64,000 nt of DNA, taken from Methanobrevibacter millerae. GTDB taxonomy: Archaea; Methanobacteriota; Methanobacteria; Methanobacteriales; Methanobacteriaceae. The DNA lies in NCBI RefSeq assembly GCF_001477655.1, contig NZ_CP011266.1, positions 1,038,001-1,102,000 of the forward strand, written 5' to 3'. Position 1 is the stretch's first letter. Each line of letters starts with the position of its first letter. This document shows, piece by piece, positions 1 to 8,955 of the stretch. The translations under genes and the position numbers were made by a program. The notes under the pieces are model-generated. The model was not told the DNA's origin. It ran no database searches and saw only the letters and a program-made list of their open reading frames with translations.

Positions 1-1161
1 TTTAATGTTAAAAATCCAATCAGGTTAGGAACACTTGTTAACCAGAGGGATATTGAAGTCAATGTTGAGGCAAATCCTATTTTGAATAGGCATTTGGCTG
101 TTTTGGCTATGACCGGTGCAGGTAAATCAAATACCGTTGCCGTTTTGATGGATCAGCTGCTCAGCTATAATGTTCCAATATTTGTATTTGATATGCACTG
201 CGAATATAGGGATGCAGAATTTCCCAACGGAAAAGTCAATGTTATCAGGCCGAAAATCAATCCGACATACATGACATTTCCTGAAATCAAAAGACTGGTC
301 AATATTCCAAATAATGCATATATCCAGGAAAGACACTTCAGACAGGCATTCAACCAGGCTAAAAAAGAGATTAAAGAGGGAACAGAACATACATATAAAT
401 TGTTGGATGCAATGTATGATATATTATATGCCAAATCTCAGGAGGAAGGTTCAGACAAGCAGATTGTTGATGTGATGAATAAGATTGAAGATTCCAAGGA
501 CAAGTACGGCAATCTCTTTGATAACAACATGAGCAATATTTTATCAAGTATTAAGGTAGGTCGTGTCAATGTTCTGGACTTAAGCCAGACTGGTGAATCA
601 GTATCCGAAGTTCTTGTAAGCCATATCATGAGAAATGCTCTTCAGAGAAGAAAAAATGCAGTTCATGGCAGTTCTGATGATACACTGGATCATCCGGTAT
701 TTTTCATTATTGAGGAAGCCCACATTTTGGCTCCGAACAAACGTGATTCACAGTCCAAATACTGGATTCAAAGGGTTGCAAGGGAAGGCCGTAAGTTCGG
801 TCTGGGATTATGTCTTGTAAGCCAGTCTCCAAAGACAGTCGACCATGACGCACTCTCTCAGATGAACAATATGATAATATTAAGGCTTGTCGAACCTGAA
901 GACCAGAGGCATGTTCAGTCAGCTTCAGAATCCCTTTCAAAGGACCTTATCAATCAGCTGCCTTCACTGAATGTTGGGGAAGCTATTGTATTGGGACTGA
1001 TGAGCAAGGTGCCGACTCTGGTTAAAATCGATGAGTTCATGGGTCGCCGTACCGGTGGAGATTTGGACATTGTCGGTGATTTGGCCAATTATAATCAGAC
1101 CCAGGAAGATGAAATTAGACATCAGGAACAGGAAAGCCTTGATTTAGGTTATGATTATTAG
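1..1161 (+). CDS. herA: HerA-type bipolar DNA translocase/helicase ATPase (5' end outside window)
   Basis: The frame is open from base 1, so the N-terminus (HAS barrel) lies outside the window; the first in-window start codon, TTG at 82, is internal. HerA is a hexameric DNA-pumping ATPase that works with the NurA nuclease and Mre11-Rad50 in resection of double-strand breaks. Visible features are the Walker A motif GAGKSNT about 30 residues after base 82, the Walker B stretch FFIIEEAH, and the conserved arginine/QSP region (REGRKF...LVSQSP) typical of HerA/FtsK-like ATPases. It is followed by mre11 and rad50 on the same strand after about 125 bases containing a promoter-like TATA sequence. A nurA gene may lie just upstream, outside the window. 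Confidence 0.9.
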   Translation, partial: FNVKNPIRLGTLVNQRDIEVNVEANPILNRHLAVLAMTGAGKSNTVAVLMDQLLSYNVPIFVFDMHCEYRDAEFPNGKVNVIRPKINPTYMTFPEIKRLVNIPNNAYIQERHFRQAFNQAKKEIKEGTEHTYKLLDAMYDILYAKSQEEGSDKQIVDVMNKIEDSKDKYGNLFDNNMSNILSSIKVGRVNVLDLSQTGESVSEVLVSHIMRNALQRRKNAVHGSSDDTLDHPVFFIIEEAHILAPNKRDSQSKYWIQRVAREGRKFGLGLCLVSQSPKTVDHDALSQMNNMIILRLVEPEDQRHVQSASESLSKDLINQLPSLNVGEAIVLGLMSKVPTLVKIDEFMGRRTGGDLDIVGDLANYNQTQEDEIRHQEQESLDLGYDY

Positions 1162-1253
1162 TTAAGGTCAATATTGCTTTTAATGTAACATAAGTCTTAA
1201 ATAATTGATAAATTAAATCATTACATATTAAATACTTTACAAGTGTTTAAATT

Positions 1254-1265
1254 GGTTATATACAA
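1254..1265 (+). promoter_or_regulatory. TATA-like promoter of mre11-rad50
   Basis: The sequence GGTTATATAC lies 24-33 bases before the mre11 ATG, after an AT-rich gap behind herA. The distance fits an archaeal TATA box serving a very short leader that still contains AAAGGTAAT as ribosome binding site. The call rests on position and composition only. Confidence 0.4.
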
Positions 1266-1285
1266 AAATTAAAAAAGGTAATATA

Positions 1286-2443
1286 ATGAAATTTGCACAT
1301 TTAGCAGACACTCATTTAGGTTATCGCCAGTTCGGTTTATATGAACGTGAAAAAGACTTTTATGAAGTGTTTGAAAAGATAATTGATAGGATAATAGAGG
1401 AAAAAGTTGATTTTGTAATACACAGCGGGGATTTGTTTGACAATTCAAGACCATCTCCAATGGCTCTTTTGACATTTCAAAAGGGTTTGATAAAGCTTAA
1501 AAATGCAAACATTCCAGTTTATGCTATTGCAGGAAACCATGACAGTGTATTGCGAAAGAATTCTATTCCTCCACAGGTGCTGTTTAAAAAATTCGGTTTG
1601 AAAGTCATAAGTCCAATCAATACTAACTACATGTATAAGGATGTTTTTATTGCAGGTCTTCCGTTTTATCCATCATCACAGGACAAGAACCTTAAGCACA
1701 AGCTTTCAGAATTGTCAAAAAAGGCTGCAAATCATGAAAAGTCCATTCTCGTATTGCACCAGGGCATAGACAAATACTTTAACCTGCAGTATGAACTGGA
1801 AATAGGTGACATTCCGGACAATTTCACATATTATGCGATGGGACACCTTCACAATTATATCAACGATGACTTTGGAAATGGTAAACTCGTATATCCAGGA
1901 TCCAGTGAGGTCTGGAAAACAACAGAGCTTGGAGATTATAGAAAAAACGGCAAGGGTTTTGTCATTGTAGATATGGACGGTACAAAACCATCCGTGGAAA
2001 GGATAAAAATTGACCTTCCCCGTGAGTTCATTGAAAAGACACTTGACTATGATAACCTTGGAAGCGGCGTTGATGCCATAAAACAGACAATAAAGAGTTT
2101 CGACAAAAAGCCTGTTTTAAACCTGACGGTCAATAATGTCACTTCAACAAGCACTGCATATGAAATAATTAATAATGAGCTTGAAGATTTGGCTTTAATG
2201 ATCAGGCCTAAATTCATCACACCCGGTGAGGAAAACATTGATTTAATCATTGATAAGGAAAATGCCTTAGGTCCTATTGAGGTTTTATCCTCAAGACTGG
2301 AAAGCTATGATGATGAGGATGTAACCAAATTTGCAACAGAGCTGTATAATCTGCTTTCAAAAGACAAGAATGAAGAAGCCATGGAGTTGGTGGATGAGTT
2401 TTATCGTGAAAAGTATCCCATTGAAGAGGTAGAGGAGGATTAA
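1286..2443 (+). CDS. mre11: DNA double-strand break repair nuclease Mre11
   Basis: Mn-dependent calcineurin-like phosphoesterase that forms the MR complex with Rad50 and opens or resects broken DNA ends. The phosphoesterase motifs appear in order: ADTHLG near residue 7, HSGDLFD near 48, AGNHD near 84, LHQGID near 156 and GHLHNY near 181. Length (385 aa) is normal for archaeal Mre11, and the acidic C-terminal tail fits the Rad50-binding region. The start has AAAGGTAAT upstream. The stop codon is only two bases from the rad50 start, so the two are translationally coupled. The order herA-mre11-rad50 is the classical archaeal repair operon. Confidence 0.96.
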   Translation: MKFAHLADTHLGYRQFGLYEREKDFYEVFEKIIDRIIEEKVDFVIHSGDLFDNSRPSPMALLTFQKGLIKLKNANIPVYAIAGNHDSVLRKNSIPPQVLFKKFGLKVISPINTNYMYKDVFIAGLPFYPSSQDKNLKHKLSELSKKAANHEKSILVLHQGIDKYFNLQYELEIGDIPDNFTYYAMGHLHNYINDDFGNGKLVYPGSSEVWKTTELGDYRKNGKGFVIVDMDGTKPSVERIKIDLPREFIEKTLDYDNLGSGVDAIKQTIKSFDKKPVLNLTVNNVTSTSTAYEIINNELEDLALMIRPKFITPGEENIDLIIDKENALGPIEVLSSRLESYDDEDVTKFATELYNLLSKDKNEEAMELVDEFYREKYPIEEVEED

Positions 2444-2445
2444 TA

Positions 2446-5196
2446 ATGATTTTTAAACGCTTAAGATTAAAGAATTTCAAATCCTATGCAAGTGAAATTA
2501 TTAATTTTGATAAGGGAATCACAGTTATAGTCGGTGAAAATGGTGCCGGTAAATCCTCAATTTTTGAAGCAATCAGCTTTGCTTTATTTAAACAGCACAC
2601 CGCAGGAAAGATAGGTGATTTGGTTAGAAACAATACTGAAAATATGAGCGTTGAGCTTGATTTCGTATCAAGAGGAAAGGAATACAGGATAATCCGTGAC
2701 AAGACCAAATCCAAAACAGTATCCAGACTTCTCACCAAGACTTCAAGCGACAGTGAATTCATGTCATTATGTTCCGGAGAGCGAGAAGTGTCAGACAACA
2801 TTCAGGCAATACTGGAAATGGATGCAAATCTCTTTTTGAATGCAATTTATGTGAGGCAGGGTGAAATTGCAGAACTTGTTGACAAGACTCCTGCAGAAAA
2901 GAAACTGTTGATTGGAAGATTGCTTGGTCTTGATTCATTGGAAACTGCCTGGAATAATATGATTCCATTAATCAGAGAATATGAAAACAAGCTTTCAGAA
3001 ATAAAAGGTAAGTTATATTCCAAGGATGCATTGAAAGAGGAATATGAAACCAAATCCAAGGAATTAAATGCATTGAAATCAAGAGGTCACGAATTGGAAT
3101 CACAAATTGAAGAGGTTAAAAACCTTATAAGTGAAATTTCCGAAAGCAAACGTGATATGGAACGTGAAAAGGAAATCTATGAAACTCAAATGAATAATCT
3201 CTCCAATGAAAAGCAGACACTTGAAAGACTTGAAAAGGATAAGCATCAGCTTCAGGAAAATCTTGATAGAATACGCGAATCAGAAGCGGAAATCGAACGC
3301 CTGGAGAAATATGTATCCAAACTTGATGTTTACCTTGACTTTGAAAAATCTGTTGTCAGCATCCAGTCATTAAAAGAGTCAGAAATCGAAATTGAAGATA
3401 AAATAGATTCCATAAAAGAACAGAAACATTTGATTCATGCCAAAAAAGAAGGATATAACAATTATCTAAAATCAGATGAACTAATTACTAAATTGACTAA
3501 TCAAAAAATCGATTTGGAGAAGGAATTGGCTACTATCACTCAACTTGAAAAGGACAAAAAAAAGCTTTTGCATAGCATAGAATCTGACAGGAATGATATT
3601 GAGGAATTTTTCTCTCTTTCAAAAGAAAAACTCTTGGACTATGGTGTTTCACAGGATGAGCTTGCCGAAGTTGATGATTTAAAGAAATTAAGCGACTCTA
3701 CAAATAAATTACTTGAAGACATTTCAACCAAAATCGAAGATCTGACTAATGACATCAATTCCAAAAAGGAAAATATCGTTGTATTCAAGCAGGCTATTGC
3801 CTCTGCTGAAAAGCCATTGGAAGAATTGGCCGATGTTGAAAACAAATGTCCTGTTTGTCAGTCAGACATTGATGATGCTAAAAAAGAGGAACTGATTTCC
3901 CAGTATAAAAGTGACATTGAGGAAAATACCAAATCCATTTCTGAAACTGAAGAGACAATCAGGCTTTTTGACAAAAACAAGGACAGCTTCAAGGAAAAAG
4001 AATCCAAAGTTAAAAAATTGTCCGAAGATATTTTGGAATACAAATACAAGTTTTCCAACCTTCAAAAGGACTTGCAGCGTTTATGCGAGATTGATGAAGG
4101 TTTGGATGCAAAGGAATACATCGGAAACAAGCTAGGTGAATTGATTTTGGAAATTGCAAGAGAAAAGGAAAATCGCGAAAGCTTCAAGCAAGACCATGAG
4201 GATTATAACAAATCAAAAGGTGCTTTGGATGTTTTAGGCAGCCAGACTGAAGCCGAATACAAACTAAAGCAAATTAAAAATGAGATTGATGTCCATGTTA
4301 AAAACATCAAATTGGCTATTGAAAACGACCCTCATTTAAGTGGGGATATGGATAATCTTGAGCTCAAGCAGCGTATTGACGATTTGAAGGAAAAGAACGA
4401 GCAGTACAATCAGCTCAAGGGATTTGTCAAAAACAAGAATACTGTCGTTTCCCAATTCGAATCCGTCAAGGAAGACATAGGTGTTTCAAACAATCAGCTT
4501 GAAATCATCCAGAATAAGATAAATGCATCAACTTATGATAAGGAAAAATACGAACAGATTACTTATCGTGATGAGATGTATTCCAGAAGACATGAATCAT
4601 TTACCAATGAGCTGTCAGAAATCAAGGGAAGGGCAAGAGAGCTTATCAATGTTCACAAGTCCCTGGCTGAAAAGATCAAGAACAATGACAGATTCCAACA
4701 GGAATATGATAACATTTCACAATATCTTGTTTTGCTAAAGGATATTCGTGAATTATATGGTAAAAACGGAATCCAAAAAGAATTGAGGAATAATTCAAGA
4801 CCTATCATCCAGAAAAACACTAAAAAATTCTTTGATGATTTTAACTTCAACTATTCTGATTTGCTCTTGGATGAGGATTATAATGTTGTTGTAAGGGGTC
4901 CTGAAGGTGAATCCAGCATGTCAATGGTCAGTGGTGGTGAAAAAATAGCTATTGCATTGGCTTTAAGATTAGGTATCACTAAGTCAATGGCTAAAGGTGA
5001 TTTGGAAACTATCCTCCTGGATGAACCTACAATTCATTTGGATGATGCCAGAAGACAGGAATTAATCAATCTGTTAAAAGAGATGTCACTGCTTCCTCAA
5101 ATGATTATAGTAACTCACGAAAATCAGTTGGAAAGTGCTGCGGATAATCTCATTAAGGTAGAAAAAGAAAATGGAATTTCAAAAATAGTAAATTAA
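2446..5196 (+). CDS. rad50: DNA double-strand break repair ATPase Rad50
   Basis: SMC-like ABC ATPase that bridges DNA ends and controls Mre11. Walker A GENGAGKSS is at residues 30-38. Long heptad-rich coiled coils flank a zinc hook CPVC at residues 468-471. The C-terminal head has the signature MVSGGEKIA and the Walker B/D-loop LLDEPTIHLD. At 916 aa it has the usual archaeal length, with the hook near the middle. It ends inside a hairpin shared with the convergent TIR-like gene. I recall Rad50 and Mre11 of Methanothermobacter as neighbouring loci MTH540/MTH541, with the TIR-like MTH538 close by, so the arrangement seems conserved. Confidence 0.97.
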   Translation: MIFKRLRLKNFKSYASEIINFDKGITVIVGENGAGKSSIFEAISFALFKQHTAGKIGDLVRNNTENMSVELDFVSRGKEYRIIRDKTKSKTVSRLLTKTSSDSEFMSLCSGEREVSDNIQAILEMDANLFLNAIYVRQGEIAELVDKTPAEKKLLIGRLLGLDSLETAWNNMIPLIREYENKLSEIKGKLYSKDALKEEYETKSKELNALKSRGHELESQIEEVKNLISEISESKRDMEREKEIYETQMNNLSNEKQTLERLEKDKHQLQENLDRIRESEAEIERLEKYVSKLDVYLDFEKSVVSIQSLKESEIEIEDKIDSIKEQKHLIHAKKEGYNNYLKSDELITKLTNQKIDLEKELATITQLEKDKKKLLHSIESDRNDIEEFFSLSKEKLLDYGVSQDELAEVDDLKKLSDSTNKLLEDISTKIEDLTNDINSKKENIVVFKQAIASAEKPLEELADVENKCPVCQSDIDDAKKEELISQYKSDIEENTKSISETEETIRLFDKNKDSFKEKESKVKKLSEDILEYKYKFSNLQKDLQRLCEIDEGLDAKEYIGNKLGELILEIAREKENRESFKQDHEDYNKSKGALDVLGSQTEAEYKLKQIKNEIDVHVKNIKLAIENDPHLSGDMDNLELKQRIDDLKEKNEQYNQLKGFVKNKNTVVSQFESVKEDIGVSNNQLEIIQNKINASTYDKEKYEQITYRDEMYSRRHESFTNELSEIKGRARELINVHKSLAEKIKNNDRFQQEYDNISQYLVLLKDIRELYGKNGIQKELRNNSRPIIQKNTKKFFDDFNFNYSDLLLDEDYNVVVRGPEGESSMSMVSGGEKIAIALALRLGITKSMAKGDLETILLDEPTIHLDDARRQELINLLKEMSLLPQMIIVTHENQLESAADNLIKVEKENGISKIVN

Positions 5197-5207
5197 TTTT
5201 ACTATTT
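5183..5207. terminator. Bidirectional hairpin terminator between rad50 and the TIR-like gene
   Basis: A perfect 10-bp inverted repeat (AAATAGTAAA / TTTACTATTT) with a five-base loop spans both stop codons of two convergent genes. Its AT-rich arms and position fit a shared transcription end in both directions. Confidence 0.55.
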
Positions 5208-5607
5208 ATTCCATCATTTCATCTGAATTTTTTATGGAATCGACTATGCAGTTTGCATTCCATCCGACAATTGTTGCAGCTTTTTGTTCTAGTTCTTCGG
5301 GAACTTCTTCAAGTCCGTATGGTCTTACAAGGACTATTGGAATATTGTATTCCTGGGCTGCATCAACCAGTTCGTCTATTTTTTCCTTGTTGTCTTTGTA
5401 TAATCCTGCAAGTATGATTACTCCATCCACTTTTTTAAAGAACTCTTCGCCTGCAGTTGAATATGATGGAGATATTGATTCTTTCCATAGGAAATCTGTT
5501 TTTGAGAATAATTTTTCAGTGAATTGACCGTATTCCTTGTTTTTATCAATCCCATTGCTTATAATCAAATTATAAATTTTATCGTCTTTATCATCTTCAA
5601 ACATCAT
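5206..5607 (-). CDS. MTH538-type TIR-like (DUF1863/ThsB-like) protein
   Basis: Small (133 aa) single-domain protein with a flavodoxin/TIR-like fold expected from the pattern VDGVIILAGLY...KIDELVDAA...IPIVLVRPYG...IVGWN...IVDSI. This matches the MTH538 family, in which hydrophobic strands alternate with helices and the GWN motif lies near the end. Relatives include bacterial TIR proteins of the Thoeris defence system, but a NADase role is not shown here. The usual catalytic Glu region (WIxxEIxxA) is represented by KIDELVDAA, so a glutamate is present. It is convergent with rad50 and has its own upstream region shared with the divergent Mur ligase. No signal peptide or membrane segment is visible. 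Confidence 0.7.
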   Translation of the reverse strand: MMFEDDKDDKIYNLIISNGIDKNKEYGQFTEKLFSKTDFLWKESISPSYSTAGEEFFKKVDGVIILAGLYKDNKEKIDELVDAAQEYNIPIVLVRPYGLEEVPEELEQKAATIVGWNANCIVDSIKNSDEMME

Positions 5608-5680
5608 TTCACCTAAAAAAATATATTTAATTAAGTAGTTAAATTAATAATATATTTTATAGTAATTTATTTTAAGGTTT

Positions 5681-6973
5681 ATGTTTTTTATGAGAGCGGC
5701 GGTTATTGGTTTAGGTGTTGAAGGTAAAAAGGCAGTTAATTCACTTTTGAAACATGGTTGGGAAGTTTATGCTAGTGATTTGAATAGTAATATTGATTTG
5801 TCTGATTTGGACTTGCCAGGCATTTCCCTGAATTTTTTAGATGGTGGAGAAACATTTTCAATTGTTTCAGATACTTTAACTTTGGATTTGGGTTTTACCA
5901 ATTCACAGGCCATTGATGAATGTGATGCGATTGCCATCAGTCCAAGTATGTATGGTGGCTCTTTTGCTACTAAACTGTTGAGTGAAGGCGATTTGTTGAG
6001 TGATGTCCTATCCAATCACAAGAAGATATTTTCAATAGGCATTACTGGAACCAATGGTAAGACCACTACTGTTCACATGCTGAAATCCATTTTGGAAAAT
6101 GCTGGAAAGAAAGTTCTAGTTGGGGGAAACGGTGGTGGAGGCTTTTCAGGATATTATGATTTGATGCTTGAGGCTGAAAACGGAGACTATGATGTAATTC
6201 TTGTTGAGGTCTGTGACATGACTTTGGATTTCTGCAGCTATGCATTTGATTTTGATATTGTGGGATTGACAAATATCGGAAACGACCACATGGATGTTCA
6301 CAAGACAATTGCAAACTATAAGGATTCCCTGGTTAGATTTTTCACAGGAAAAGAGATTTTCACAGCATATAATCAGGACTTCAACAGTGATTTCAAGGAT
6401 GTCTCTTCAAAGCACATATCTTATTTTGAATATCAGGATGAATTGAAGGTTTTCGGTAAATTCAACAGGCTTAATGCAGGTCTTGCTATGGCGATTGCAG
6501 CTGAATTGAAGATACCAAAAGATGTTATCAAAGATACATTGTCTGATTTTGAAGCTGTCAGTGGTCGTTTGGATGTTTATAAGATTAATGACGCATTGGT
6601 TTATGTTGGAAAAACAGACAATTCAGATGCATTGAAATCTGTCCTGTCAGAAAAGGATTTCTATGCAATTTTTATTGGCACTCCAAGATCCCATGAGTCA
6701 CACAGGCTAGACATTGTTGATGAAGCTGTCAAATATAATCCTGAAGTCATTGTAGTTTTCCCAGGACTGGACGATAATCTTGATTTACTTTTATACCGTC
6801 TTAATTACTTGAAATACAGGGGACGTGTTTTAACTGCAACTTCTTTGGATGATATAATTGCTTATGTTGCAGAATTTTCACATGAGGAGGCAATGCTTAT
6901 TGGTGGAAACGGTCAGGAAGCAATTATTAATATTCAAGAAAGGATTAAACTCATTTCTGAAAAACTTTCATAA
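5681..6973 (+). CDS. Mur ligase family protein (probable pseudomurein peptide ligase)
   Basis: ATP-dependent amide ligase of the MurC/D/E/F superfamily. An N-terminal Rossmann-like domain (AVIGLGVEGKKA) is followed by the P-loop GITGTNGKTTT near residue 125, the Mur motif NIGNDHMDVH, and a C-terminal ligase domain. At 430 aa it is the size of MurC/MurD. Methanobacteriales make pseudomurein and no murein, so the likely job is adding an amino acid to the pseudomurein peptide; the substrate cannot be read from sequence. Two starts are possible: ATG 5681, only two bases after AAGGT, or ATG 5690, eleven bases after it, which gives the cleaner N-terminus MRAAVIG. The downstream gene is VanW-like and membrane-anchored. 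Confidence 0.82.
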   Translation: MFFMRAAVIGLGVEGKKAVNSLLKHGWEVYASDLNSNIDLSDLDLPGISLNFLDGGETFSIVSDTLTLDLGFTNSQAIDECDAIAISPSMYGGSFATKLLSEGDLLSDVLSNHKKIFSIGITGTNGKTTTVHMLKSILENAGKKVLVGGNGGGGFSGYYDLMLEAENGDYDVILVEVCDMTLDFCSYAFDFDIVGLTNIGNDHMDVHKTIANYKDSLVRFFTGKEIFTAYNQDFNSDFKDVSSKHISYFEYQDELKVFGKFNRLNAGLAMAIAAELKIPKDVIKDTLSDFEAVSGRLDVYKINDALVYVGKTDNSDALKSVLSEKDFYAIFIGTPRSHESHRLDIVDEAVKYNPEVIVVFPGLDDNLDLLLYRLNYLKYRGRVLTATSLDDIIAYVAEFSHEEAMLIGGNGQEAIINIQERIKLISEKLS

Positions 6974-6974
6974 A

Positions 6975-6990
6975 CATTATATATAAATAG
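6975..6990 (+). promoter_or_regulatory. TATA-box region upstream of the VanW-like gene
   Basis: The stretch ATTATATATAAATAG follows the Mur ligase stop and lies about 50 bases before the ATG at 7040, which is preceded by GGGTG. It would give a leader of roughly 30 bases. It separates this gene from the Mur ligase transcription unit. Confidence 0.4.
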
Positions 6991-7039
6991 TAATAACTTT
7001 ATATTTATATATTGTATAACATATTAGGGTGTTTATTAA

Positions 7040-8296
7040 ATGAGTACTAAATGGAGAAATACATCAGTTAAAATTGTTTTAATTTTATTTGTTGTTTGTA
7101 TAATGCTATTTGCATTTTCTTTTGTAAATCATACTTCATTTACTGGTAAATCATTTGCAGAGGCTTATGGTTTGCCAATCGGACAATCAATGTTTGATGG
7201 AGATTCAATATTGGATGATAAAGCTCCTGTTGAAGTTCCATTGCTTGGAAATCCATTATTTATTGTTCATGAAATCACAACCCTTGATTTGAAGGGTCTT
7301 TTAATGACTTTAACTACTGGTTATGTTCCTTTTGATTATTCAACAATATCCTCTGAAGGTATTGATTCCTATGGAAATGCTCGCGGTTTTGAAGGTCCGG
7401 GTTATTTAACTTTGGATGGTGATAAGTTGGCTGTTAAGGCTCCGGATAATTATATATGGGGTTACAGTTCACCGTATAAGGTCTTGACAAAAACTAATAG
7501 TGGGGTGGATGTTGTCGAAAACGGCACTGTTGTTCAATCAGTTCCTACAGACAAAATCAAGGAATTGAATTTCCATAACGATTTCTATAATGTTACGTCA
7601 ATCTTGAACTGGTATAACAATGATGCAACTGTTGGATCAAACTTTACATTGGAAAAAGGTATTGTAGGATTTTCAGATGGAAGAAACAATATCAGTTATA
7701 GTGATGTCGAACGTATTTTCGGTAAAAATGTATCAGATTATGTGGACGCATATCCTGCAGGCTCTCCAATTGTACTGTATATGGGAAATACCACTGAAGT
7801 TGCTGCTGAAGATTATTATACATACTTGGGATCACACCCTGAATATGGAGATAGTGTAAGGGAATACAATGCAAGGCAATTTGTAGAAGCATGGAATAAT
7901 ACTGTCATTCCACCACATTCTTCTGGAAATGGACATGACTATGTTTCATTCGGTTCTGCAGCTGATGCTTCTGCTCCTGGAGGAAGTGCAGCTCACGGTG
8001 TTTGTCCACCTGCAAGAGCTTTAAGGGCAGCAGTATTGGGTGAAGGTTTCAGTTTACCTGTAGGTATGGATGGGTCTGAAAATGCAGTATTGTTCGGTTA
8101 CAACCCTGCAAGAGATATTAAAGTAACTAATACTCATGATTTCCCAGTTAAAATTATAATGTGGACTCAAGGTGAAGGTACTGGTATGGCGATTTATGCT
8201 AAACTTATTAGATATGTGCCTACAGACCAAGTCAATACCAGTAATCTGACTACCAATGCCACAATTTCTCAGGATATAGGTAATTCATCTACCTAA
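7040..8296 (+). CDS. Membrane-anchored protein with VanW-like C-terminal domain
   Basis: 418 aa. A short basic N-terminus is followed by one strong hydrophobic segment (about residues 11-30) without an obvious cleavage site, so it is probably an N-terminally anchored extracellular protein. The C-terminal third (GVCPPARALRAAVL..., FGYNPARDIKVTNTHDFPVKI..., AIYAKLI) follows the layout of VanW domains, which read GVCQVSTTLYNAALL, then RDATV...NNTDYPI, then an IYG-like strand. VanW proteins accompany peptidoglycan remodelling in bacteria, but their activity is unresolved. Standing next to a Mur ligase, this one may act on pseudomurein; that is inference. The middle 250 residues are not recognised. 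Confidence 0.55.
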   Translation: MSTKWRNTSVKIVLILFVVCIMLFAFSFVNHTSFTGKSFAEAYGLPIGQSMFDGDSILDDKAPVEVPLLGNPLFIVHEITTLDLKGLLMTLTTGYVPFDYSTISSEGIDSYGNARGFEGPGYLTLDGDKLAVKAPDNYIWGYSSPYKVLTKTNSGVDVVENGTVVQSVPTDKIKELNFHNDFYNVTSILNWYNNDATVGSNFTLEKGIVGFSDGRNNISYSDVERIFGKNVSDYVDAYPAGSPIVLYMGNTTEVAAEDYYTYLGSHPEYGDSVREYNARQFVEAWNNTVIPPHSSGNGHDYVSFGSAADASAPGGSAAHGVCPPARALRAAVLGEGFSLPVGMDGSENAVLFGYNPARDIKVTNTHDFPVKIIMWTQGEGTGMAIYAKLIRYVPTDQVNTSNLTTNATISQDIGNSST

Positions 8297-8314
8297 TCTC
8301 TTCTTTTTTTTATT

Positions 8315-8926
8315 ATGTCAATTTCAGCCATTATCACAGCAGCAGGAAAGAATTCCAGAATGCGAAAAGACCAGATTTCCAGAAATCTGGAAGTTAAAAA
8401 TAAGCTTATTTTACCATTCAACAATAAGACTGTTTTGGAGACAACAATTGACAATACATTATCTGCAAATATTGATGAATGCATTGTGGTACTTGGCCAT
8501 TATAGTGATGAAATAATTGAAGCTATTTCTGATAATTACAAAGACTCGGTTAAGTTCATTATAAACAATCCCTGTGATGTAGGTTTGTCCACTTCATTGT
8601 ACAATGGTTTATCAAATCTGACCTCAGATTTTGCACTGTGCGTTACCGGAGACCAGCCAACCGTATCAACAGAAACATTCAACAGAATGATTGATGTATT
8701 GTATAAATGTGAAAATCCATTTAATACAATTTCAATATTGAGAAGAAGAAAGACAGGTTTGCTTGATACCGCAGAAGGACTTGGAATGCCTTTTGCAGCT
8801 CCAAGAGTCAATCTCATGAAATACCTTGAAAACGAGGACGATAATCTAAATCCAATTTTAAGAAAAATATTTGCTGATGGCTATACATTTTACGGAATAA
8901 AAGAAAAAATAAAAAAGAGTTATTGA
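8315..8926 (+). CDS. MobA/MocA-like nucleotidyltransferase
   Basis: 203 aa with the glycosyltransferase-A/NTP-transferase N-terminus AIITAAGKNSRM, a downstream lysine (NKLILPF), and the metal-binding motif VTGDQPTV near residue 110. GDQP is characteristic of the MocA/MobA-like branch that transfers CMP or GMP to molybdopterin or related cofactors. The family also includes nucleotide-sugar pyrophosphorylases, so the substrate is open. It begins 18 bases after the VanW-like gene with no visible ribosome binding site, only a T-rich stretch, which suggests either a leaderless message or coupling to the preceding gene. Confidence 0.7.
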   Translation: MSISAIITAAGKNSRMRKDQISRNLEVKNKLILPFNNKTVLETTIDNTLSANIDECIVVLGHYSDEIIEAISDNYKDSVKFIINNPCDVGLSTSLYNGLSNLTSDFALCVTGDQPTVSTETFNRMIDVLYKCENPFNTISILRRRKTGLLDTAEGLGMPFAAPRVNLMKYLENEDDNLNPILRKIFADGYTFYGIKEKIKKSY

Positions 8927-8955
8927 ATATCAATCATTATGATGATTATCTGGAA

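Noticed and set aside
5234-5527. 97-codon plus-strand frame opposite the TIR-like gene
   Set aside because: It is antisense to a protein with recognisable family motifs and has no ribosome binding site.
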